NCBI GenBank assembly: GCA_021163465.1
Contig: JAGGWU010000068.1
Span: forward strand, 1 to 11,218
Origin: Candidatus Bipolaricaulota bacterium
GTDB lineage: Bacteria > Bipolaricaulota > Bipolaricaulia > Bipolaricaulales > Bipolaricaulaceae
Direction: 5' to 3'
DNA length: 11,218 bases
Within the stretch, counting starts at the first letter, position 1. Each line of letters begins with the position of its first letter. A model generated the notes under the pieces. It did no database searches and was not told where the DNA came from. It saw only the letters and a program-made list of their open reading frames with translations. The translations under genes and the position numbers were made by a program. Positions 6,459 to 11,218 of the stretch are shown piece after piece.

Positions 6459-7460
6459 TCACCCTTGCTTCACTTCAAGGCTTTTGAGGCGTTGGATAAG
6501 GCGGGGTAGGATCTCGTTTAGATCCCCGATCACACCCAGGTCAGCAACTTTAAAGATCTGTGCCCGTGGGTCCTTGTTTATGGCTATCACCAACTCCGAA
6601 CCCCGCATGCCGGCCAGGTGTTGGATGGCCCCGGAGATTCCACAGGCGAGATACAACCGAGGGGACACCGTCTTCCCGGATAATCCCACCTGATGGGGGT
6701 AAGGTAACCAACCGAGATCCACCACAGCTCGGGAGGCACCTATCGCGCCATTTAATAGCTCAGCCAGTTCACGAATCCATTTGAGGTTCTCAGGCTTGCC
6801 GATCCCCTTTCCCACAGCCACCACTACTTCGGCGTCTTCGATATTGACCGTTTCTTCTCGAAGCTTCTCCAGACCCAAAAGCTTGAAGCGGCTGGTAAAG
6901 AGCTCGTCGGGATAGTCCTTGACGATTACCTTCCCGGAGCGGAAAGGATCCCTGGGAGAGGGCTTGCAAGAGCGTGGGCGCACCGTAGCCATTTGTGGTC
7001 TGTGACTGGGTGTCTCGATCGTGGCCATGACGTTACCGCCGATGGCAGGACGTGTCTGCAACAAGAGGCCTGTTCCTTCCTCAATGTCGAGATCAGTACA
7101 GTCCGCGGTGAGCCCGGTGTGCAGGCGCGCGGCCAATATCGGCATCAGCGTGCGACCGGTCGTCGTGGCAGCGGCCACGATGATCTCCGGACGTTCCTCG
7201 TGTATCAAGCGCTCCAAGCAACTCACGTATGGATCTGGATCGAACTGGAAAAGTTTCGGATGGTCCACCAAGTAGACCACGTCCGCTCCGTGATAGATCA
7301 ACTCCTGGGCTGCCTCCTCTACCTGGTGCCCAAGCAATACCGCACTGAGAGGTTCCCCCAGCTTGTCGGCCAATCTCCGAGCTCGGGAAAGGAGTTCAAA
7401 GGAAACCCGCTTTAATTTCCCGTTCCACTGCTCGGCGATGATCCATACTCCCTTGTCCAT
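6459..7460 (-). CDS. etfA: Electron transfer flavoprotein alpha subunit
   Basis: The 333-residue product pairs with EtfB to carry electrons from the adjacent dehydrogenase. The C-terminal FAD domain is fully recognisable: GASRAVVD (241-248), PHQVGLSGKTV (255-265), LACGISGAIQH (271-281), INKDP (294-298) and ADLGVIGD (306-313). The N-terminus (about 1-175) is the usual Rossmann-like domain, with EQWNGKLKRVSFELL resembling clostridial-type ETFs. The four cysteines (81, 121, 165, 273) are scattered, so the N-terminal ferredoxin domain of Acetobacterium LctC is absent. Start ATG 7460 follows a GGGGGAGT ribosome site, nine bases after the etfB stop. It lies seven bases upstream of glcD. Whether this ETF bifurcates electrons is open. 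Confidence 0.95.
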   Translation of the reverse strand: MDKGVWIIAEQWNGKLKRVSFELLSRARRLADKLGEPLSAVLLGHQVEEAAQELIYHGADVVYLVDHPKLFQFDPDPYVSCLERLIHEERPEIIVAAATTTGRTLMPILAARLHTGLTADCTDLDIEEGTGLLLQTRPAIGGNVMATIETPSHRPQMATVRPRSCKPSPRDPFRSGKVIVKDYPDELFTSRFKLLGLEKLREETVNIEDAEVVVAVGKGIGKPENLKWIRELAELLNGAIGASRAVVDLGWLPYPHQVGLSGKTVSPRLYLACGISGAIQHLAGMRGSELVIAINKDPRAQIFKVADLGVIGDLNEILPRLIQRLKSLEVKQG

Positions 7461-7469
7461 ATACTCCCC

Positions 7470-8273
7470 CTAGATCAGCTTGTGCTCTCGAAGGAAGTCG
7501 ATGATTCTTTCCACGCTTTTCTCCGGTGACTCAGCAACCATCACCGTGTCCCGAGTCAGTCTAGGATAAAAAACCTTGACCACCCGGGTAGGGGAACCCT
7601 GAAGACCCGTTTCTTGAGGGCTTAGTGCGAGATCCTCCAGGGACAGGACTTCAATCTCTGTCCTACGGGCCCTTGATTTTCCCCGGAAGGTGGGCAATCT
7701 CGGTTCATTGATCTCCTTTACCACAGTGAGCAGGGCAGGGAGAGGAGCTTCTATCCGTTGGTATCCCTCCTCCGTGAGGCGGCGGCAACGAATCCAACCA
7801 GGCTCGTCTCCACGTGGTGGGCGGAGATCCTCGATCCGGCTCACGTAGGTGATCACAGGGAGATCCAACATGGCCCCAAGCTCTGGCCCCACCTGTCCTG
7901 TCTCTCCATCAGTGGCCCGCTCACCACATAGAATTAAGTCGAAGTGTCCCATTTTTCGCACAGCTTTGCTCAGTGTATGGGCAGTGGCCCAGGTATCGGA
8001 ACCCGCAAAGCGCCTATCCGTGAGAAGCACCGCTCGATCTACCCCCATGGAGAGAGCCTCCCGCAACGCTTCCGTGGCCTTGGGTGGCCCCATGGACAGG
8101 GCCACGATCTCGCCGCCCCATTTCTCTTTCAGGCGCAGACCCTCCTCCACGGCGTATAGATCCAGGGGGTTGATGATCCCGGGGATTCCCTCTCGCACCA
8201 TCGTCCCCGTGGCCTCGTCTATTCGGATCTCATCCGTGTCCGGCACGTATTTCACCGCGACTAAGATCCGCAT
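7470..8273 (-). CDS. etfB: Electron transfer flavoprotein beta subunit
   Basis: The 267-residue subunit begins with the typical MRILVAVKYVPDT strand. It shows INPLDLYAVEEGLRLKE (34-50), LSMGPPKATEALREALSMG (59-77), the nucleotide-binding GERATDGETGQVGPELGAML (117-136), and the ETF-beta signature region LPALLTVVKEINEPRLPTFRG (178-198). The DGETGQVGP form is nearer to ETFs that use NAD and bifurcate than to the mitochondrial type; this is by memory of the family. It is the first gene of the etfB-etfA-glcD-nagA operon. Start ATG 8273 with GGGGGAAAAGG just upstream. Its promoter faces that of the second GntR regulator, and the regulator's presumed operator overlaps the -35 box. Confidence 0.95.
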   Translation of the reverse strand: MRILVAVKYVPDTDEIRIDEATGTMVREGIPGIINPLDLYAVEEGLRLKEKWGGEIVALSMGPPKATEALREALSMGVDRAVLLTDRRFAGSDTWATAHTLSKAVRKMGHFDLILCGERATDGETGQVGPELGAMLDLPVITYVSRIEDLRPPRGDEPGWIRCRRLTEEGYQRIEAPLPALLTVVKEINEPRLPTFRGKSRARRTEIEVLSLEDLALSPQETGLQGSPTRVVKVFYPRLTRDTVMVAESPEKSVERIIDFLREHKLI

Positions 8274-8296
8274 GCCTTTTCCCCCTTCCCCAAAGG

Positions 8297-8325
8297 TTGA
8301 CAGTCCTGGACAGTCATCTTATAAT
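8297..8325 (+). promoter_or_regulatory. Consensus sigma-70-type promoter of the second GntR gene
   Basis: TTGACA (8297-8302) and TATAAT (8320-8325) are exact consensus hexamers with the optimal 17-bp spacing. The -10 ends 12 bases before the ATG at 8338, so the leader is only about five bases and holds no ribosome site. Such a strong promoter suggests tight repression, probably by the regulator itself. Confidence 0.88.
8299..8315. repeat. GACAGTC direct repeat within the promoter spacer
   Basis: GACAGTC occurs at 8299-8305 and again at 8309-8315, a 10-bp step that puts both copies on the same helix face. The centre GTCC-T-GGAC is also an inverted repeat. It overlaps the -35 box and the spacer of the plus-strand promoter. 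It may be an additional protein-binding site; no known regulator is evident. Confidence 0.4.
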
Positions 8326-8349
8326 ACGCTTGTTAAGATGTATAGACAA
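8321..8349 (-). promoter_or_regulatory. Divergent promoter of the etfB operon
   Basis: On the minus strand TTGTCT (8349-8344) and TATTAT (8326-8321) are separated by 17 bp (4 of 6 and 5 of 6 matches). Its -10 overlaps the -10 of the opposite promoter by five bases, so the two polymerases cannot bind at once. The predicted leader of about 40 nt contains the etfB ribosome site. Confidence 0.68.
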
Positions 8350-8350
8350 G
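8337..8350. promoter_or_regulatory. HutC-type operator at the start codon of the second GntR gene
   Basis: GATGTATAGACAAG contains GTATAGAC (8340-8347), the GTnTAnAC octamer of HutC-family regulators and the same eight bases as in the nagB operator. The flanks differ: the right half is TAGACAAG, where NagR sites have ACCACT. CTTGT at 8329-8333 mirrors ACAAG at 8346-8350. The site covers the start codon and the -35 of the etfB promoter, so its owner could repress both directions. Confidence 0.6.
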
Positions 8351-9090
8351 TACCCCCTGGGAAGGAAAGGCTGGACCGTAGGAGTCCGGTGCCTCTTTAT
8401 TACCAGCTCAAAGAGATCTTCCGCTCATGGATCACTTCAGGGAAATTCGGCGAAAACGGTCGCTTCCCCTCGGAAAAAGAACTCCAGGAGCGGTTTGGCG
8501 TGAGCCGGATGACGGTCCGGCGGGCCCTTTCGGAATTGGTGAATGAGGGGTTCCTGATCCGGGAACAGGGACGAGGTTCGTTTGTGGTACGACCTCGGCT
8601 GCAGGATCAGCTGCGACGACTGACGAGCTTCACCGAGGATATGCAGCTGCGAGGCCTTACCACAAAATCTCGGATCCTAGACTTCCGGCTAGTTCACGAC
8701 GAGGAAGTGGCCAGGAAGATGGGGATCCCGGAGGACGAAGAGTTAGTGCAGCTGCGGCGCCTGCGCTTGGTAGAGGGGGAAGCGATCGCTATCCAGAACG
8801 CCTTCATCCGTCATCGGTGCTGTCCCGGCATATTAGAGCAGGGCTTGTTGGAGGGCTCGCTGTATAAGACTCTGGAGGAAGGCTATGGCCTCAGGCTAGG
8901 GCGGGCGATCCAGACCGTGGAAGCCAAACCCGCAGATGAGTACGAGGCCCGGCTGCTCGCGCTCGAGGTTGGCCAGCCGGTGTTGGTATTGGAACGACTA
9001 ACGTTCCTTGCCGATGGAAATCCGATCGAGTATGTGCGTTCCATATACCATGGCGACCGGTATCGTTTCACAGTGGAATTGGCTCGCTGA
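8338..9090 (+). CDS. GntR/HutC-family regulator, NagR paralogue
   Basis: The 250-residue product has the same architecture as NagR in this window: winged helix (about 16-83; SEKELQERFGVSRMTVRRAL, wing QGRGSFV) and UTRA domain (about 96-245). By eye roughly half the residues are identical to NagR, including TSFTEDM (96-102), RRLRL (140-144) and the stretch YGLRLGRA (183-190). The strand that reads ETSYL in NagR reads QNAFI here (153-157), so the ligand may differ while the phosphate loop is kept. It probably autoregulates and controls the divergent etfB-etfA-glcD-nagA operon, and perhaps the downstream transporter, through the operator at 8337-8350. Start ATG 8338 is set by the consensus promoter; the open frame upstream is antisense to etfB. 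The effector is unknown; an amino-sugar or MurNAc-derived phosphate is a reasonable guess. Confidence 0.9.
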   Translation: MYRQVPPGKERLDRRSPVPLYYQLKEIFRSWITSGKFGENGRFPSEKELQERFGVSRMTVRRALSELVNEGFLIREQGRGSFVVRPRLQDQLRRLTSFTEDMQLRGLTTKSRILDFRLVHDEEVARKMGIPEDEELVQLRRLRLVEGEAIAIQNAFIRHRCCPGILEQGLLEGSLYKTLEEGYGLRLGRAIQTVEAKPADEYEARLLALEVGQPVLVLERLTFLADGNPIEYVRSIYHGDRYRFTVELAR

Positions 9091-9095
9091 GCGAG
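9083..9095. repeat. Small palindrome at the end of the second GntR gene
   Basis: CTCGCT-G-AGCGAG spans the stop codon. As RNA it allows a 5-bp stem with a three-base loop, without a following T run, so I do not call it a terminator. The rest of the 68-bp gap before the transporter gene (9091-9158) shows no convincing promoter and no GTnTAnAC octamer, so read-through from the regulator is likely. Confidence 0.35.
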
Positions 9096-9144
9096 AAAGG
9101 GGGTGAAATCGAAGAGAGAAACAAATTAACAAAAACTCAACTCC

Positions 9145-9150
9145 AGGAGG
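9145..9150 (+). promoter_or_regulatory. Ribosome-binding site that fixes the solute-binding protein start
   Basis: AGGAGG lies eight bases before GTG 9159. A GTG at 9150 overlaps this sequence and could not use it, so 9159 is the better start. Confidence 0.75.
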
Positions 9151-9158
9151 TGGAAAAG

Positions 9159-10685
9159 GTGGCAAAGTTGTTGCGTGTTGTCGTGTTGTTGGCCGCGGGG
9201 TTACTCATAGCGGGGTTATTGGTGATGGCTGAGGGACCAAAATACGGTGGGACACTCTCAATAGGCATCACCCAGCAGGTTCTGAACCTGGATCCGCACG
9301 TCGCCACTGCGTTCTCATCATGGCGTGTGATGGAACTGATCTATGAGGGATTGCTTCGCTTCGACAACCAACTCCAGCTTCAGCCGGCGCTCGCTGAGTC
9401 GTGGACAGTTTCGCCTAATGGGCTTGCGTACACGTTCAAGCTGCGTAGTGACGTTAAGTTCCACGATGGCTCCCAGTTGACGGCAGAGGATGTGAAGTAC
9501 AGCTTTGAACGGGTTCTGAACCCCAAGACGAGCTCTCCCTTGCGTAGCCGTGTATCCGCCATAAAGGCCATCGAAATCCTGAATCCTACAGAGGTGAAGT
9601 TCGTTCTCAGCAAGCCGTTCGCCCCATTCCTGGACGTTCTTCCCTTGATTTACATCGTCCCTAAGGACTTCGAGAAGAAAATAGGGGATCCGAAGGTAAA
9701 GACATTGGGGACTGGGCCATTCAAGCTGGCCGAGTTCGGACCCGACTACGTCCGGCTTGTGCGCAACGGTGATTACTGGGACAAGGGGCTTCCTTACTTA
9801 GACGAAGTCGTTATTCGCCAAATCCCGGATCCCTCGACACTGCGTTCTGCCCTTCGAACTGGCCAGCTCGACCTCATCTTTGGGTTCGGCGTTGATGTGA
9901 CCGCTGCCGGCGCTTTCGCGGGACTCCCCGGATTCCAGGTCATCTCCGTACCAGGGTTGAACTACAGCTTGCTTGGGATCCAGAATGCTCGCCCTCCCTT
10001 CGATGACGTAAGGGTGCGCCAAGCGATAAGCTTGGCCATAGATCGCAGGCAGATCGCGGAGATCGTTTACTTCGGCCGGGCCGCGATCGCGGGCCCCATT
10101 CCCCCTGCCGTGAGCAAGTGGGAGCCCCTGCCGCCCTCTGAGCTTCCCAATTACACCCGCGACCTGGAAAAGGCCAAGGCCCTGCTCGCCGAAGCGGGCG
10201 TATCAAACCTTTCGTTCAAGATCATGCCCATTCCAACAGTGCCCGAGGCGATCCAGATCGCCCAGGTGATACAGGCTCAGCTCAAAGAGATCGGTGTGAC
10301 CGCCGAGATAGAGTCCGTGGATTTCGCGACCTTCCTCCAGCGGTGGCGCCAGAGCGACTTCGATACTTTCGTTTCCTTGAATAGCGGAGCCACCGACCCC
10401 GACATCCACCTCTACCGGCACCTTCATACCAACGGTTCCACCAACGTGTTCAAGTTCAGCGATGAGGTGGTCGACGAGCTCCTGGAGAAAGGCCGCACAA
10501 CAACAGACTTTGAAGCCCGCAAGGAGATCTACAGGAAACTGCAGATCCGTATCGCGGAACGGGTGCCCTTCTTGTTCCTCACCTATCCTGAGATCTTCGC
10601 CATTATGAAGGCAGACGTTAAGGGTTTCGTACTGTTGCCCACGCAGTCGATCGTTTCATTACGGGAGACGTGGCTCGATCGCTGA
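9159..10685 (+). CDS. ABC transporter solute-binding protein, family 5 (DppA/OppA type)
   Basis: The 508-residue protein has a Sec signal peptide: basic MAKLLR, a hydrophobic core at about 5-22, and a likely signal peptidase I site after VMA (residue 24). There is no lipobox cysteine, so it is a free periplasmic protein, as in diderms. The family 5 signature is clear at about 78-120 (ALAESWTVSPNG, KFHDGSQLTAEDVKYSFERVL), followed by GTGPFKL and, later, DDVRVRQAISLAIDR. Family members bind peptides, murein tripeptide, nickel or oligosaccharides; sequence alone does not decide. The gene follows the second GntR regulator by 68 bp and precedes a DppB-like permease by 100 bp. The context (NagA, a D-lactate-type dehydrogenase, HutC regulators) makes a muropeptide or amino-sugar ligand attractive, but this is inference. 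Confidence 0.93.
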   Translation: MAKLLRVVVLLAAGLLIAGLLVMAEGPKYGGTLSIGITQQVLNLDPHVATAFSSWRVMELIYEGLLRFDNQLQLQPALAESWTVSPNGLAYTFKLRSDVKFHDGSQLTAEDVKYSFERVLNPKTSSPLRSRVSAIKAIEILNPTEVKFVLSKPFAPFLDVLPLIYIVPKDFEKKIGDPKVKTLGTGPFKLAEFGPDYVRLVRNGDYWDKGLPYLDEVVIRQIPDPSTLRSALRTGQLDLIFGFGVDVTAAGAFAGLPGFQVISVPGLNYSLLGIQNARPPFDDVRVRQAISLAIDRRQIAEIVYFGRAAIAGPIPPAVSKWEPLPPSELPNYTRDLEKAKALLAEAGVSNLSFKIMPIPTVPEAIQIAQVIQAQLKEIGVTAEIESVDFATFLQRWRQSDFDTFVSLNSGATDPDIHLYRHLHTNGSTNVFKFSDEVVDELLEKGRTTTDFEARKEIYRKLQIRIAERVPFLFLTYPEIFAIMKADVKGFVLLPTQSIVSLRETWLDR

Positions 10686-10710
10686 AAAGCGTGGAGAATG
10701 AGGCAGTGAA

Positions 10711-10720
10711 AGGGAGGTGA
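10711..10720 (+). promoter_or_regulatory. Strong Shine-Dalgarno sequence distant from its gene
   Basis: AGGGAGGTGA includes GGAGGTGA (10713-10720), complementary over eight bases to the usual 16S rRNA 3' end. The permease ATG is 65 bases further on. The intervening hairpin leaves only AC between this site and the stem, so folding would set a normal spacing. Confidence 0.6.
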
Positions 10721-10722
10721 AC

Positions 10723-10785
10723 GACCGAAGTGGAGGGGCGAGGGGAGGTATATGCTCTTCCCTCGCCCCTTCTTGATGTTCGGTC
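10723..10785 (+). promoter_or_regulatory. Nested hairpin between the Shine-Dalgarno site and the permease start
   Basis: The outer stem pairs GACCGAA (10723-10729) with TTCGGTC (10779-10785), seven perfect base pairs ending directly before the ATG. The inner stem pairs GGGGCGAGGG (10735-10744) with CCCTCGCCCC (10760-10769), ten perfect pairs, extended by GAG/CTC around a TT bulge. The internal loop is 5 and 9 bases. The inner stem with following TTCTT might also act as a weak terminator or RNA stabiliser that lowers permease expression relative to the binding protein. Confidence 0.75.
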
Positions 10786-11218
10786 ATGGGCTTCTATATC
10801 GTTAAGAGAGTCCTCTGGTTGATTCCCGTTCTGTTTGTCATCTCTGTGGTCGTCTTTTCGATCGTGCATTTGATTCCGGGCGACCCGGCCACAGTCCTTT
10901 TGGGCACTGAGGCAGCGGATCCATCGCTATTGGAGGCGATAAAGCAGAAATATGGTTTGGACAAACCTATCCACATTCAATACTTTCTATGGATACGGAG
11001 GGTCCTCCATGGAGACCTGGGGCTTTCGGTGACCACGGGGAGGCCCGTGTCCAAGCTGGTAGCGGAACGGATCCCTTACACATTGGAACTCGGCTTGTAT
11101 GCTCTCGTTTTGGCGCTGCTCCTTGCTATTCCTTTGGGGACTCTGGCGGCGGTAAGGAAAAACCAAGCGGTTCAGTGGCTCTTCCAGGCCTTCACCCTCT
11201 TGGGGCTCTCGATACCGC
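10786..11218 (+). CDS. ABC transporter permease, DppB/OppB type, 3' end cut by window edge
   Basis: The 144 visible residues begin with the classical N-terminus of family 5 transporter inner-membrane proteins. A short basic stretch (MGFYIVKR) precedes transmembrane helix 1 (about 9-31), followed by HLIPGDPATVLLG and, after an extracytoplasmic segment, GDLGLSVTTGRPV. Further hydrophobic helices start at about residue 98 (LELGLYALVLALLLAIPLG). The EAA loop that contacts the ATPase lies beyond the window. The start is limited by an in-frame TGA at 10774-10776, so ATG 10786 is the first possible start, and no ribosome site is within 16 bases of it. It works with the binding protein upstream; the second permease and ATPase genes are expected downstream. 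Confidence 0.92.
   Translation, partial: MGFYIVKRVLWLIPVLFVISVVVFSIVHLIPGDPATVLLGTEAADPSLLEAIKQKYGLDKPIHIQYFLWIRRVLHGDLGLSVTTGRPVSKLVAERIPYTLELGLYALVLALLLAIPLGTLAAVRKNQAVQWLFQAFTLLGLSIP

Noticed and set aside
7849..8337. A long N-terminal extension of the second GntR protein.
   Set aside because: It is antisense to etfB, and a consensus promoter lies just before ATG 8338.
10730..10822. A 30-codon leader ORF starting at GTG nine bases after the strong Shine-Dalgarno and overlapping the permease start.
   Set aside because: Possible, but its codons lie inside the perfect hairpin arms, the peptide looks like nothing known, and the hairpin-bypass reading explains the ribosome site better. It stays as the main alternative.

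Overview
The window is a gene-dense, GC-rich bacterial segment with no rRNA, tRNA, CRISPR array or insertion sequence that I could recognise. Several features fit an anaerobic, possibly thermophilic bacterium with an outer membrane: flavin-dependent thymidylate synthase (ThyX), a non-bifunctional dCTP deaminase, an ETF-linked 2-hydroxyacid dehydrogenase, proteins rich in Glu/Arg/Lys, and a family 5 solute-binding protein with a Sec signal but no lipobox. I cannot name the lineage from sequence alone; Bipolaricaulota or another deep-branching thermophilic phylum is a guess.

Layout, left to right. (1) Positions 1-931, minus strand: thyX followed by dcd (cut by the window edge), joined by an ATGA overlap; both serve dTMP synthesis. 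(2) 1008-2278: a plus-strand metallo-beta-lactamase-fold hydrolase and a minus-strand flavodoxin whose 3' ends overlap tail to tail. (3) 2339-3906: an amino-sugar module, nagR (GntR/HutC-type repressor) and nagB (glucosamine-6-phosphate deaminase). Each is preceded by a near-perfect NagR/DasR-type operator (TGGT-N4-ACCA) that overlaps its promoter. (4) 8273-3903, minus strand: a tight four-gene run etfB-etfA-glcD-nagA, with gaps of 9 and 7 nt and then a 7-nt overlap. It combines an electron-transfer flavoprotein, an FAD-dependent D-lactate/glycolate-type dehydrogenase and N-acetylglucosamine-6-phosphate deacetylase. (5) 8338-11218, plus strand: a second HutC-type regulator, a close paralogue of NagR and divergent from etfB, then a peptide-type (family 5) ABC solute-binding protein and the start of its permease.

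How the parts may work together (inference): NagA and NagB turn GlcNAc-6-phosphate into fructose-6-phosphate, acetate and ammonia. EtfAB-GlcD would oxidise D-lactate to pyruvate. GlcNAc-6-P and D-lactate are the two products of MurNAc-6-phosphate etherase (MurQ), and family 5 transporters can carry muropeptides. The locus may therefore be a peptidoglycan (MurNAc) salvage system that couples lactate oxidation to amino-sugar breakdown, under two related regulators. No murQ or sugar kinase is visible in the window, so this is a testable hypothesis and not an annotation.

Two regulatory structures stand out. The first is a pair of face-to-face promoters for etfB and the second regulator: both have 17-bp spacers, their -10 boxes almost coincide, and a HutC-type octamer lies at the regulator's start codon. 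The second is the permease start, where an 8-base Shine-Dalgarno match is separated from the ATG by a 63-nt nested hairpin that would bring the two together when folded.
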